Part shown: one piece after another, positions 31,990 through 41,014 of the stretch
Layout of the letters: the number at the start of each line of letters is the position of its first letter
How positions within the stretch are numbered: the first letter of the stretch is position 1
Assembly: GCF_003399625.1 (NCBI RefSeq)
Contig: NZ_NBXA01000003.1
Coordinates: 124,001 to 188,000, forward strand
From: Subtercola boreus
Lineage (GTDB): Bacteria > Actinomycetota > Actinomycetes > Actinomycetales > Microbacteriaceae
Direction of reading: 5' to 3'
DNA length: 64,000 nucleotides
Notes under the pieces: model-generated
The model's input: the letters and a program-made list of their open reading frames with translations, nothing else
Told to the model about the DNA's origin: nothing
The model's database searches: none
Program-made: the position numbers and the translations under genes

Positions 31990-33273
31990 GTGGCAGCAGA
32001 GGGGAGGGCGAAGAATCCGCCCGCGCCCGACCCATCGTGGCGCGGGCACGAGAAGGGCAGCCCCGCCTACCGTCGCCTACTCGTGGCCCTGTTCTTCGCC
32101 GGGATCGCCACCTTCGCCCAGCTCTACTCGCCCCAGGCCGCCCTGCCCGAGATCGCCTCCGAGCTCCGGATCGGCGCGGCCTCCGCCGCGCTCGTGGTCT
32201 CTGCGTCGACGATCGGCCTCGCGATCGGAGTCATCCCGTGGTCTGTGGTGGCCGACCGGATCGGGCGCCTCCGTTCGATGTCCATCGCCGTGGTCGCCGC
32301 ATCGGCTCTCGGCCTCCTCGTTCCCTTCGCTCCGACGTTCGAGGTGCTGCTGGCCGGACGGTTCCTGGAGGGAGTGATGGTGGGCGGCGTGCCCTCGATC
32401 GCCGTCGCCTATCTCAGTGAAGAAGTCATCAGAGGCCATGCCGCGCGGGCTGCCGGAACGTATGTCGCGGGCACCACCATCGGCGGTCTGCTCGGGCGGC
32501 TCGTGGCCGGACCTGTGGCCGAACTGACCACCTGGCGCATCGGCGTGTTCACCGTGGCCGTGCTCTGCACCGTGGCAGCCGTGGTCTTCATCCGGCTCGC
32601 GCCGGAGCCGCAGGGATTTGTGCCGAGGGCCGAGCGGAGGCCCGGCACCGACCCCTCTCTCGCAAGGCGGCTGGCGGTCAACCTGCGCTCCCGGCGCCAA
32701 CTGGTGCTCTACGCCCAGGCCTTCCTGCTGATGGGCGGCTTCGTGGCTCTCTACAACTACCTTGGCTTCCGGCTGGCGGAGGCGCCGTTCTGGCTCCCGC
32801 CCGCGATCGTCAGCCTGGTCTTCATCGCCTACCTCGCGGGCACCTGGTCATCGGCCCAGGCCGGCGCACTCGCGAGTCGCATCGGACGGCGCCCCGTGCT
32901 GCTCGGATCCATCGCGCTCATGATCGCCGGCGTCGCCCTCACCCTGTCGTCGCTGCTCGTTCTCGTGCTCGCCGGCCTGGTCGTGGCGACCGCGGGGTTC
33001 TTCGGGGCGCACTCGACCGCCTCGGGCTGGACCGCCGCCGAAGCCACGGTCGGCCGGGCCCAGGCTTCGTCGCTCTACAACCTCTTCTACTACGCGGGGT
33101 CGAGCCTCTTCGGCTGGCTCGGCGGCCTTCTCTTCGACGCCGCGGGCTGGTCTGCCACGGCGGGCCTGATCGGCTCCCTCGCTCTCGTGGCGGCGGCCCT
33201 CGCGCTCGTCGGCCTCCGCGGGGCCGACCCGGGGGGCCGGCCGCTCGGCGAGCGGATGCTCAGCCGAAGCTGA
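31990..33273 (+). CDS. MFS transporter, YnfM-like
   Basis: A 427-aa major facilitator protein with twelve predicted helices. It shows FAQLYSPQAALPEIASELRI and the loop 2-3 motif VVADRIGRLRSM, with a second copy-like ASRIGRRPVL in the other half. It probably exports small molecules by proton antiport; the substrate is unknown. A basic 30-residue N-terminus precedes helix 1. The GTG start fits a leaderless mRNA. Its 3' end overlaps the convergent methyltransferase gene by 14 bp. Confidence 0.88.
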   Translation: MAAEGRAKNPPAPDPSWRGHEKGSPAYRRLLVALFFAGIATFAQLYSPQAALPEIASELRIGAASAALVVSASTIGLAIGVIPWSVVADRIGRLRSMSIAVVAASALGLLVPFAPTFEVLLAGRFLEGVMVGGVPSIAVAYLSEEVIRGHAARAAGTYVAGTTIGGLLGRLVAGPVAELTTWRIGVFTVAVLCTVAAVVFIRLAPEPQGFVPRAERRPGTDPSLARRLAVNLRSRRQLVLYAQAFLLMGGFVALYNYLGFRLAEAPFWLPPAIVSLVFIAYLAGTWSSAQAGALASRIGRRPVLLGSIALMIAGVALTLSSLLVLVLAGLVVATAGFFGAHSTASGWTAAEATVGRAQASSLYNLFYYAGSSLFGWLGGLLFDAAGWSATAGLIGSLALVAAALALVGLRGADPGGRPLGERMLSRS

Positions 33274-33898
33274 CGTGCTGCAGCACCCACGCGTGCATGG
33301 CCACAGCCGCCGCGGCTGACGCGTTCATCGAGCGGGTCGAACCGAACTGGCTGATCTCGACGATCGACTCAGCCGAGGCGATGGCCTCGTGCGAGAGCCC
33401 CGGCCCCTCCTGGCCGAAGAGCAGCACGCAGCGCTCGGGGAAGGCGAACGTCTCGATGATGACACTTCCGGGCACATTGTCGATCGCGATGATCGGAACG
33501 GCATCCGCTCGGGCCCACGCCGTGAAGTCGGCCACCGTGTCGTGGTGCTGGATGTGCTGGTAGCGGTCGGTCACCATGGCGCCGCGACGGTTCCAGCGCT
33601 TGCGGCCGATCACATGCACCGTGTCTGCGCCGAACGCATTGGCACTCCGCACGATCGATCCGATGTTCATGTCGTGCTGCCAGTTCTCGATGGCGACATG
33701 GAAGGCGTGCCGATGCTCGTCGAGGTCGGCGACGATTGCGGCCATCGACCAGTAGCGGTACCGGTCGATGACGTTCCGGGAGTCGCCGCGTTCGAGGAGT
33801 TCGGGGTCGTAGTGATCGCCTGTCGGCCTGTCTCCCTGCCACGGGCCGACGCCGTTGGTGGTGAGTTCGACCGAGGGGTTGCTGGCTGCGTCTGGCAC
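33260..33898 (-). CDS. TrmH/SpoU family RNA 2'-O-methyltransferase
   Basis: A 212-aa SPOUT enzyme. Motif 1 is NIGSIVRSANAFGADTVHVIG, motif 2 VLLFGQEGPGLS, and motif 3 ISQFGSTRSMNASAAAAVAMHAW. These form the knotted SAM-binding site. It methylates tRNA or rRNA ribose; the site cannot be named from sequence. The GTG start lies 26 bp from the long palindrome in front of mntH. Confidence 0.9.
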   Translation of the reverse strand: MPDAASNPSVELTTNGVGPWQGDRPTGDHYDPELLERGDSRNVIDRYRYWSMAAIVADLDEHRHAFHVAIENWQHDMNIGSIVRSANAFGADTVHVIGRKRWNRRGAMVTDRYQHIQHHDTVADFTAWARADAVPIIAIDNVPGSVIIETFAFPERCVLLFGQEGPGLSHEAIASAESIVEISQFGSTRSMNASAAAAVAMHAWVLQHVSFG

Positions 33899-33924
33899 CC
33901 GACCACGCTACCGCGCCCCGGCGT

Positions 33925-33960
33925 CGAACCAATTGTTAGACGCATCAAACAATTGGTTCG
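33925..33960. promoter_or_regulatory. Long palindrome before mntH, likely manganese operator
   Basis: Perfect 13-bp arms (CGAACCAATTGTT and its complement) enclose AGACGCATCA, 20 bp before the mntH ATG. It is the strongest palindrome in the region, and a DtxR-family gene lies 2.3 kb away. Regulation by that protein is inferred. Confidence 0.65.
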
Positions 33961-33980
33961 AACTGCGCTAACATGGCGCA

Positions 33981-35366
33981 ATGACTGCGACGAAGGCTCG
34001 CGGCGGCCCGCCCGGTTCCCGCCCCCTGCCCCGAAGCCGTGCGCCACGGCTGGTGTTCCTGCTGGGCCCGGCCTTCGTCGCCTCGATCGCGTATGTCGAC
34101 CCCGGCAACGTCGCCGCCAACCTCACGGCCGGCGCGCGCTACGGATACCTGCTGGTGTGGGTGCTCGTCGTGGCGAACGGCATGGCCATGCTCATCCAGT
34201 ACCAGTCCGCGAAGCTCGGCATCGTCACCGGCCGGAGCCTCCCGGAGCTGCTCGGAGAACGGATGCGCACCCGCAGTCGGCGCGCGTTCTGGGTGCAGGC
34301 GGAGCTCGTCGCCGCAGCCACCGACCTGGCCGAGGTGATCGGCGGCGCGATCGCACTGCAGCTGCTCTTCGGACTGCCGCTGCTGCTCGGCGGAGTCATC
34401 GTGGGAGTGATCTCGATGATCATCCTGAGCGTGCAGTCCCGGCGCGGCCAGCGCCCGTTCGAGACGGTCATCGTGACCCTGCTCGCCGTCATCGCAGTCG
34501 GATTCCTCGCCGGACTCGTCGTGAGCCCGGTATCGTTCGGCGGGGTCGTGGGCGGGCTCGTACCCCGGTTCGAGGGCGGTGAGACGGTGCTGCTGGCGGC
34601 CGGGATGCTCGGGGCGACAGTCATGCCGCATGCGATCTACCTGCACTCCTCTCTTTCCCGGGACCGACACGGATCCTCGCTCGCCGGGCACGCGACTGCC
34701 CACGTCGCCACCGAGCGCGCTGCTCGTCTCCCCCGCCCCGCGGCCGGCCGCCTCACCCGCGACGGGCTCGTCCGCACAGAGTTCGTGCCGACGCCCGGGC
34801 ACACCGCGGGTATCCGGCGCCTCCTCCACGCGACCCGCTGGGATGTGGTCGTCGCCCTGCTGCTGGCCGGAGCCGTCAACATCTCGATGCTGCTCATCGC
34901 GGCCGCGAACCTCGGCGGCGTCGACGGCACCGACACCATCGAAGGGGCGCACACCGCCATCACAGCGGCCCTCGGCCCCGTCATCGGAGTGATCTTCGCG
35001 ATCGGGCTGCTCGCATCCGGCCTCGCCTCGACGTCGGTCGGCTCCTACGCCGGTGCGACGATCATGTCGGGCCTGCTGCACGTCCGCATCCCGCTGCTGC
35101 TGAGGCGCGTCATCACGATGATCCCCGCCCTGATCATCCTCGGCATCGGAGCGAACCCCACCTGGGCGCTGGTGCTGTCGCAGGTGTTCCTCAGCCTCGG
35201 GATCCCCTTTGCGCTGGTACCCCTCTTCCGCCTCACAGGCGACCGGATGCTCATGGGGCCGTTCGCCGACCGCCTCCCCCTGCGCGTTCTCTGCTGGCTC
35301 GTCGCGACACTGATCGTCGTGTTGAACGTGGCGCTCATCGTTCTGACGACAACCGGCGCAGGCTGA
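33981..35366 (+). CDS. mntH: Nramp family divalent metal transporter MntH
   Basis: A 461-aa Nramp protein with about eleven helices. The helix 1 metal-binding motif DPGN is at 40-43 and the helix 6 motif MPH precedes AIYLHSSLSRDRHG. It takes up Mn2+ (and Fe2+) with protons. It has a palindromic operator in its promoter and stands alone in its transcription unit. A DtxR-family regulator gene at 36259-36939 is the likely controller. Confidence 0.93.
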   Translation: MTATKARGGPPGSRPLPRSRAPRLVFLLGPAFVASIAYVDPGNVAANLTAGARYGYLLVWVLVVANGMAMLIQYQSAKLGIVTGRSLPELLGERMRTRSRRAFWVQAELVAAATDLAEVIGGAIALQLLFGLPLLLGGVIVGVISMIILSVQSRRGQRPFETVIVTLLAVIAVGFLAGLVVSPVSFGGVVGGLVPRFEGGETVLLAAGMLGATVMPHAIYLHSSLSRDRHGSSLAGHATAHVATERAARLPRPAAGRLTRDGLVRTEFVPTPGHTAGIRRLLHATRWDVVVALLLAGAVNISMLLIAAANLGGVDGTDTIEGAHTAITAALGPVIGVIFAIGLLASGLASTSVGSYAGATIMSGLLHVRIPLLLRRVITMIPALIILGIGANPTWALVLSQVFLSLGIPFALVPLFRLTGDRMLMGPFADRLPLRVLCWLVATLIVVLNVALIVLTTTGAG

Positions 35367-35457
35367 GGTATTCTGGGCTGAGTTCAAGAATCTTCGCCCG
35401 GACCTGCGGAGTATCCACCCACGTCAGGCGCGTGACTTCAGCTGCAAGGGAACCGCA

Positions 35458-35772
35458 TTGGGCACACTGATCTACGGGCCGGCCGCCAAGCCGATCACCA
35501 TCGAAGACCGCGATCTCGCACACCTGCAGGCGGTGATCCTCGCAAAGCTCCGCCGGGGCGAGAGCTTCTCGTTCAGCTGGGAGCGCTCGAACGACTTCGG
35601 CAGCGGCCACAACACCCTCTGGCTGCACCCGCAGATGCACATCGAGTTCACGTACTTCGGGTCCAAGCGCATCCCGCTGAACAGGGAGTGGGTGGAACGG
35701 CTGATGAACCGGGCCAACAGCACGGGCGGGCTCGAGCTGGTTCCCGAGGCGGCGCCGGTAACCGGGCGTTAG
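35458..35772 (+). CDS. DUF7882-type small conserved protein
   Basis: A 104-aa protein typical of Microbacteriaceae (MGTLIYGPAAKPITIEDRD, LAHLQAVILAKLRRGESFSFSW, then LNREWVERLMNRANSTGGL; only key parts matter). Some databases call relatives ATP-dependent DNA ligase, which the length does not support. It uses TTG with AAGGGA 7 nt upstream. Function unknown; soluble, single domain. It supports the taxonomic placement. Confidence 0.75.
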   Translation: MGTLIYGPAAKPITIEDRDLAHLQAVILAKLRRGESFSFSWERSNDFGSGHNTLWLHPQMHIEFTYFGSKRIPLNREWVERLMNRANSTGGLELVPEAAPVTGR

Positions 35773-35818
35773 GCTTCGCCGGGCAAAACCTCACTGGGCA
35801 GGACCTCGCCGGGCTCGG

Positions 35819-36175
35819 TCAGTCCAGCTCGGCGTCGTGCTCCTGCGATTCCCGGTACCGGTCGGAGGCCGAGATCGGGCCGTCGCCTCCGCCCAATTGG
35901 GCGATCTTGTTCTTCAGCGACTCGACAAGAGCGAAGTCGTCGATGTCGACCTCGTCGGCGACCTCATCGGTCACTCCCGGGATCGAGGTGCAGTACAGCT
36001 GCGTCGTCGGCCCGAGCAGCAGGTTCGAGAAACCCCGGCGGCCGTCAGCGAGCACGGGAACGGTGATGCGGTCGGTGACGCCTGCGTTGGCAAGTGCAAC
36101 GGTGTAGTCGAACACGGCGGCGCAGACATCGAAGCTGACCGTGACCACACCGGATCCGTAGTGGAGTTCCCTCAT
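35819..36175 (-). CDS. Hypothetical protein, 118 aa
   Basis: No family recognised. It starts MRELHYGSGVVTVSFDVCAAVFDYTVAL (key part HYGSGVVTVSFD) with a strong GGAGGG ribosome-binding site. A beta-rich N-terminal half is followed by an acidic stretch (DEVADEVDIDDF) and a charged C-terminus. No membrane segment or signal peptide. It lies downstream of the DtxR-family gene in the same direction with 83 bp between them. Confidence 0.6.
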   Translation of the reverse strand: MRELHYGSGVVTVSFDVCAAVFDYTVALANAGVTDRITVPVLADGRRGFSNLLLGPTTQLYCTSIPGVTDEVADEVDIDDFALVESLKNKIAQLGGGDGPISASDRYRESQEHDAELD

Positions 36176-36258
36176 CCCTCCAGTGAACCACTGTTGGGCG
36201 GCGTGTTCGTACTTTTGCTACGTCGGATGTCGCAGATGGGCCTCCCGCGCGCCGCGGA

Positions 36259-36939
36259 TCAGACGCCTGCGCGCGAGACCCACACTGCGTCGGATGCCCG
36301 CTGGCCGAGCTCCACAGCCTCGCCTGTCGCACCGAGCCGCACGGCCACATCGCCCGCGAACGTCCGGTGTTCGTCTACCGTCAGGGCGACATCCAGAAGC
36401 ACACCCTTCTCGGCCACGTACCGCAGGAGCGCCGGGTCGGCGTCGGAGATGCGCGAGACGACGAGCGGATGCCCGGGCTCGGCGTCACTCAGCCGCACCG
36501 CGTCGGGCCGTCGCGGATGCCCGTCTGCCGTGGGGATCGGATCGCCGTGCGGATCCCTCGCAGGAAATCCCAGCTGGCGGTCGATGCGGTCGATGAGGAG
36601 GTCGGAGACGGCGTGTTCGAGCACCTCCGCTTCGTCGTGCACCTCGTCCCAGGAGTATCCGAGCATCTCGACGAGGAACGTCTCGACGAGCCGGTGCCGG
36701 CGCACCATACCGATCGCGACGGCGCGGCCCGCCTCGGTGAGCTCGATGCTGCCGTACGGCTCGTGCGCGACCATTCCGAGACCCGCGAGCTTGCGGATGC
36801 CATCGGAGACCGTTGCCGCGCTCACACCCGTACGCTCAGCGAGCTGTTTCACCGTCACGGGCTCCGGCTCCCACTCCGACGCAGCCCAGATGACCTTCAG
36901 GTAGTCCTCGGCAGCAGTGGTGAGAGAAGGCACGGACAT
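36259..36939 (-). CDS. DtxR family metal-dependent regulator (MntR/IdeR-like)
   Basis: A 226-aa iron/manganese-dependent repressor. The winged helix covers residues 6-70 (LTTAAEDYLKVIW, VTVKQLAERTGVSAATVSDGIRKLAGLG). The dimerisation and metal domain follows with HRLVETFLVEMLGYSWDEVHDEAEVLEHAVSD, which has the usual Glu/His metal ligands. A C-terminal FeoA/SH3-like domain completes it. Together with the palindrome before mntH, a manganese-sensing role is likely, but selectivity cannot be decided by eye. Confidence 0.9.
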   Translation of the reverse strand: MSVPSLTTAAEDYLKVIWAASEWEPEPVTVKQLAERTGVSAATVSDGIRKLAGLGMVAHEPYGSIELTEAGRAVAIGMVRRHRLVETFLVEMLGYSWDEVHDEAEVLEHAVSDLLIDRIDRQLGFPARDPHGDPIPTADGHPRRPDAVRLSDAEPGHPLVVSRISDADPALLRYVAEKGVLLDVALTVDEHRTFAGDVAVRLGATGEAVELGQRASDAVWVSRAGV

Positions 36940-37008
36940 ACCCGAATTCTACCGAAGCGGCTCCGGAGCCCACATCCAGGCTGTGAAATCAAGTCCCTCC
37001 GAGCAGAT

Positions 37009-37027
37009 AGTTAGCGTTACTAAACTT
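37009..37027. promoter_or_regulatory. DtxR-like box
   Basis: AGTTAG-CGTTA-CTAAACT resembles the TTAG...CTAA core of DtxR/IdeR boxes. It is 6 bp before the GTG of the rightward hypothetical gene and about 70 bp before the DtxR-family gene on the other strand. Confidence 0.4.
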
Positions 37028-37032
37028 TTTAT

Positions 37033-37356
37033 GTGCCTCACTCAGAAACGGCCGGCGCTGATGCCGGTGAACGATCCCCCCTCCTGGAAGTCGTCGAAAC
37101 CACGCCCGGACCTGCGACCGTGATCCCGCCGGTCGGCCCCGAATACACCCGCACGGTCCATCACAGTGGAAACCGGTTCTTCGCCACGGCAGAAATGGCA
37201 GAGATCTTCTCCGTGCAGGCCGAACGGACCGTGCAGAGCGGGCAGACCGAGCTGATCCCGCTCCTGCACAGCAACGGAGTCGAGTTGCTGCTGGTGTCGC
37301 CCGAGACCGTGTTCGCCGTCGTGACCATCGAAGTGGGCCGCCCGAAAGTGCTCTGA
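37033..37356 (+). CDS. Hypothetical protein, 107 aa
   Basis: No family recognised. The C-terminal half has a compact alpha/beta look (FFATAEMAEIFSVQAERTV, ELIPLLHSNGVELLLV); the first 40 residues are Pro-rich. GTG start with no ribosome-binding site, but AT-rich sequence just upstream fits a leaderless mRNA. The DtxR-like box over its promoter suggests metal control. It could equally be a poorly conserved orphan. Confidence 0.5.
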   Translation: MPHSETAGADAGERSPLLEVVETTPGPATVIPPVGPEYTRTVHHSGNRFFATAEMAEIFSVQAERTVQSGQTELIPLLHSNGVELLLVSPETVFAVVTIEVGRPKVL

Positions 37357-37410
37357 GCACCAGTGCGCAAGGGTGTGCATCCGGATGCGCACCTCAACTA
37401 CCGTCGTCAC

Positions 37411-38283
37411 ATGACGTTCAACGACAACTCCAAGCTCGACACGAGCCGGGTCTCGAAGCGTGGCAAGACCGGGATCGCCCTCGGCGGCGGTGGAGCCGTC
37501 GTCGTGATCGGGCTCTTCCTGCTCTCGCAGGTGCTCGGGGTCGACCTGACCGGTCTGGCCGGCGGGGCCACATCACAGGGATCCTCCAGCGCCGAGGCCC
37601 TCGACTGCCAGACCGGCGCAGACGCCAATGCCCGGGTGGACTGCCTGATGGTGGGCGCATCCAACTCGCTCGACGCGTACTGGACGGCCGAGGCCCCCCG
37701 GCTCGGCGTCAGCTACCGGTCCCCCGCCGAGTTCGTGCTGTTCGACGGCGGCATCGGTACCGGATGCGGACAGGCGACGAGCGCAACAGGGCCGTTCTAC
37801 TGCCCCGCAGACCAGAGGGTCTACGTCGACACATCGTTCTTCGACGAACTCCGCACCCGATTCGGGGCCACCGGGGGCACCCTCAGCGAGATGTATGTGG
37901 TCGCGCACGAGTGGGGACATCACATCCAGCAGCTCGAGGGAACCTTTGCGGGCACCGACCGCAACGCCACGGGAGCAGGTTCCGATTCGGTACGCACCGA
38001 GTTGCAAGCCGACTGCTACGCGGGCGCGTGGGCCGCCTCCGCGTCGCAGATCACGGACGAGAACGGTGTCGCGTTCATCCAACCGATCACCGAGGCGCAG
38101 ATCGCGGATGCCCTCAACGCGGCCGCGGCGATCGGCGACGATCGGATCCAGCAGCAGTCGACAAGCTCCGTGAACCCGGAGAGCTTCACCCACGGCTCGG
38201 GCGACCAGCGCGAACGCTGGTTCACGAACGGATACAGCGGCGGGGCGGGGAACTGCGACACGTTCGCTGCGGGTGCGCTGTAG
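37411..38283 (+). CDS. Neutral zinc metallopeptidase, YpfJ family
   Basis: A 290-aa membrane-anchored peptidase. One N-terminal helix (about 21-45) is followed by an extracellular domain with the zinc motif HEWGH at 166-170 and the later ELQADCYAGAWAA, which provides the third ligand and is typical of this family. Cys pairs suggest disulfides outside the cell. The ATG at 37411 precedes a normal N-terminus; an upstream start at 37363 adds 16 unlikely residues. Substrates unknown. Confidence 0.88.
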   Translation: MTFNDNSKLDTSRVSKRGKTGIALGGGGAVVVIGLFLLSQVLGVDLTGLAGGATSQGSSSAEALDCQTGADANARVDCLMVGASNSLDAYWTAEAPRLGVSYRSPAEFVLFDGGIGTGCGQATSATGPFYCPADQRVYVDTSFFDELRTRFGATGGTLSEMYVVAHEWGHHIQQLEGTFAGTDRNATGAGSDSVRTELQADCYAGAWAASASQITDENGVAFIQPITEAQIADALNAAAAIGDDRIQQQSTSSVNPESFTHGSGDQRERWFTNGYSGGAGNCDTFAAGAL

Positions 38284-38355
38284 GTGCGCTGCAGGCGCAC
38301 AGGCGCCTGAGAGGCGACCCGCAGTACCCTAGTGCTGAGCACCAGGAGGAGCACC

Positions 38356-39156
38356 ATGTCCCGTCGTGATGAAATCGAATGCTGGCTGACCGACATGGAC
38401 GGCGTTCTCGTCCATGAGAACCAGGCCCTCCCGGGTGCCGCAGAACTGCTGCAGCAGTGGCGCGACGAGGGGAAGCCCTACCTCGTTCTGACGAACAACT
38501 CGATGTTCACCCCCCGTGACCTCAGCGCTCGCCTCCTCGCCTCCGGTCTCACCGTTCCCGAAGAGTCGATCTGGACGTCGGCTCTCGCCACAGCGGCCTT
38601 TCTGAAGTCGCAGCAGCCGGGCGGTTCGGCGTTCGTCATCGGCGAGGCCGGTATCACGACGGCGCTTCACGAGGCGGGCTTCATCCTCACCGACACGAAC
38701 CCCGACTACGTGGTGGTCGGTGAGACCCGCAACTACTCCTTCGAGGCGATCACCCGCGCCATCCGGCTCATCCAGGCCGGGGCGCGCTTCATCGTGACGA
38801 ACCCCGACGCGACCGGGCCGAGCGCCGAGGGCCCGCTCCCCGCGACGGGCGCCGTGGCGGCGCTCATCACCAAGGCGTGCGGCAAGGAGCCGTACGTTGT
38901 CGGCAAGCCGAACCCGATGATGTTCCGCTCTGCCCTGAACAAGATCGGCGCGCACTCGGAGAACACCGGCATGATCGGCGACCGCATGGACACCGACGTC
39001 GTTGCGGGCATCGAGGCCGGACTGCACACCATTCTCGTACTCACCGGCATCAGCGACCAGGCGGAGATCGCCCGCTACCCGTTCCGGCCCGACGAGATCC
39101 TGAAGGGCGTCTACGAACTGCTCTCGCCGGAGCCGGTCGAATCCGACGAGGAGTGA
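38356..39156 (+). CDS. HAD-IIA family phosphatase, NagD-like
   Basis: A 266-aa HAD hydrolase. Motif I is WLTDMDGVLVHENQALPGA, motif II VLTNNS, motif III Lys in VGKPNPMMFRSALN, motif IV IGDRMDTDVVAG. The class IIA cap lies between motifs II and III. Relatives dephosphorylate small phosphometabolites such as p-nitrophenyl phosphate, UMP or glycerol phosphate. AGGAGG 6 nt upstream fixes the ATG at 38356. Confidence 0.92.
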   Translation: MSRRDEIECWLTDMDGVLVHENQALPGAAELLQQWRDEGKPYLVLTNNSMFTPRDLSARLLASGLTVPEESIWTSALATAAFLKSQQPGGSAFVIGEAGITTALHEAGFILTDTNPDYVVVGETRNYSFEAITRAIRLIQAGARFIVTNPDATGPSAEGPLPATGAVAALITKACGKEPYVVGKPNPMMFRSALNKIGAHSENTGMIGDRMDTDVVAGIEAGLHTILVLTGISDQAEIARYPFRPDEILKGVYELLSPEPVESDEE

Positions 39157-39186
39157 CGGGCTCCGTTCACCTCGGCATCCGCCCCG

Positions 39187-40923
39187 TCACTTCGGTATTC
39201 CCGCCTTCGCACTGGTTGCCGAAACGGGAGTGAAGCCCGACCTGCTCCCTGTCACCGTGACGGTGATGGCCTTGCCGAGGTCTGCTGCGGGCACCGTGTG
39301 GGTCGCACCCACGGCACCCGTGATGGCCACTCCGTCCCGATTCCACTGGTACGTGTAGGAAACGGGGGCGGGAGTCCAGGTTCCGGGCACCGCCGTCAGC
39401 ACCTTGCCGAGGGCGACGGATCCGAGGATCGTCGGCGTTCCCGGCGCGATCACCCCTCCCGTCACCGGCGCGGTCGCTGCGCTCGTCTTCGACGCTGTGG
39501 TGTAGCCGGCCTTCGTGCCGGTGACTCTGACGGTGATGGTCGACCCGGCATCGGCGTTCTTCACCGTGTAGGTCGACGCCGTGGCACCGGCGATCGCCAC
39601 CCCTCCACCCAGCCACTGGTAGGCCAGGTTGACCGTTGCCGGAGCCCAGGCTCCGGAGTTCGCTGTGAGCGTCTGCGAGACCTTCGCCGTGCCGGAGATG
39701 GTCGGCACGGGCGTCGCCGTCAGCACGAGGCCGGCGACAGCCGTGGTCTGGGCGCTCTCCACCGTCGCCGTGGCATACGACGCTTTCGTGCCGGTGACCG
39801 CCACACTCACCTTCGTACCGACATCCGCGCTGGCCAGTGTGTAGGTGGACGTGGTCGCGCCGCCGATGGGCACTCCGTCACGCTTCCACTGGTACGACAG
39901 GGCGACCGGTGCGGGCCCCCAGGAGCCCGGGGAGGCCGTGAGAGTCTGGAGGTAGATCGCAGAACCCGAGACGATCGGAGTCGGCGCCGTGAGAGTGCCC
40001 CTCGTGACCACCTGCGTGAACCGGCCGCTGAACGCGAGCGTGTTTCCCGCCGGGCGCGTCAGGGATTCCGCCCAGAAGAGCTGCCCGACCCCGTTCGATC
40101 GCCAGGTGAACCCACCCGGACTCTCGTAGCCGTAGGCCTGCGACTCAGCCGTCAACCGGAGCGGCAGGGGGTCGAGGCTCGCAGAACGCGCCACCGGCAG
40201 GGCCTGCAACGTGCCGACAGGGATGGCCGGAAGCGAGAGCGATTGATTGGTCAGATCCACCTCTGCCGCTAGAGACCCGAAGGGCACAGCACTCGACAAC
40301 CGATTGTTCGAGAGGTTGAGATCGGTCAGCTGAGTGAGACGGGAGGCGAACGAGGCATCCGCCAGAAGATTGAACGAGAGATCGACCTGGCGAAGCGCTC
40401 CCCCGCCCGCAAAACCGGCAGCGGACGCGATCGAGTTGTGATTCAGCACCAGCCGGCCGAGACTGCCGAGCCCCGAGAGGTCGCCGAGCGACTGGATGGA
40501 GTTGTAGGAGGCATCGACGTTCACCAGCGCCCCCAGACCCGCGATGACGGAGATGCTCTGGAGACTGTTGTACGAGAGCGTGAGCGACTCCAGTCGCCCG
40601 AGACCTGCGAGGGGCCCGGCATCGGTCAGCTCGTTGCCGCTCAGGTCGAGGGTCTTCAGCGCCGAAGCCTGTCCCAGGCCCGTAACCGAGGCGATGCCCC
40701 GCTGCGGGCACGCCAACTCGGTGAGAGTCTGAAGCTGTGCTAGCGCCACCTCCGGCCCCGGATCATCCAGCGCCGTGAGCACGCATGCCTTGAGCGCCGC
40801 ATCCGGAAACGCGACAGCGGGGCTGGCGGCCTGGGCCGCGCCCCCGACCCCGAACACGCCCAGAAGTGCCACCGCAACAACTGCGACTCGTGAGCAGACC
40901 CTGACCCTGACCCTGATGGACAT
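39187..40923 (-). CDS. Secreted leucine-rich-repeat and Ig-like repeat protein
   Basis: A 578-aa exported protein. A signal peptide (about 1-32) is followed by SDS22/internalin-type leucine-rich repeats (about 70-215, units like LKTLDLSGNELTDAGPLAGLG), a linker, then three Ig-like repeats of about 85 aa (from about 315 to the end), each with YQW...GATxSTYTV...ADxGxxIxVxVTGxKxGY. No LPxTG motif or C-terminal membrane helix, so it is either free or held by the repeats. Possible role in adhesion or surface binding. An inverted repeat GATGAT-N7-ATCATC (40937-40955) lies before the start. Confidence 0.85.
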   Translation of the reverse strand: MSIRVRVRVCSRVAVVAVALLGVFGVGGAAQAASPAVAFPDAALKACVLTALDDPGPEVALAQLQTLTELACPQRGIASVTGLGQASALKTLDLSGNELTDAGPLAGLGRLESLTLSYNSLQSISVIAGLGALVNVDASYNSIQSLGDLSGLGSLGRLVLNHNSIASAAGFAGGGALRQVDLSFNLLADASFASRLTQLTDLNLSNNRLSSAVPFGSLAAEVDLTNQSLSLPAIPVGTLQALPVARSASLDPLPLRLTAESQAYGYESPGGFTWRSNGVGQLFWAESLTRPAGNTLAFSGRFTQVVTRGTLTAPTPIVSGSAIYLQTLTASPGSWGPAPVALSYQWKRDGVPIGGATTSTYTLASADVGTKVSVAVTGTKASYATATVESAQTTAVAGLVLTATPVPTISGTAKVSQTLTANSGAWAPATVNLAYQWLGGGVAIAGATASTYTVKNADAGSTITVRVTGTKAGYTTASKTSAATAPVTGGVIAPGTPTILGSVALGKVLTAVPGTWTPAPVSYTYQWNRDGVAITGAVGATHTVPAADLGKAITVTVTGSRSGFTPVSATSAKAGIPK

Positions 40924-41014
40924 GTGAACCCCCGTCGATGATGTGATGAATCATCCTCAGCTTAAGGATTCGATCCACACCTCGCAAGAGTCCAGTGAGA
41001 ACTTGTCGACTTTC

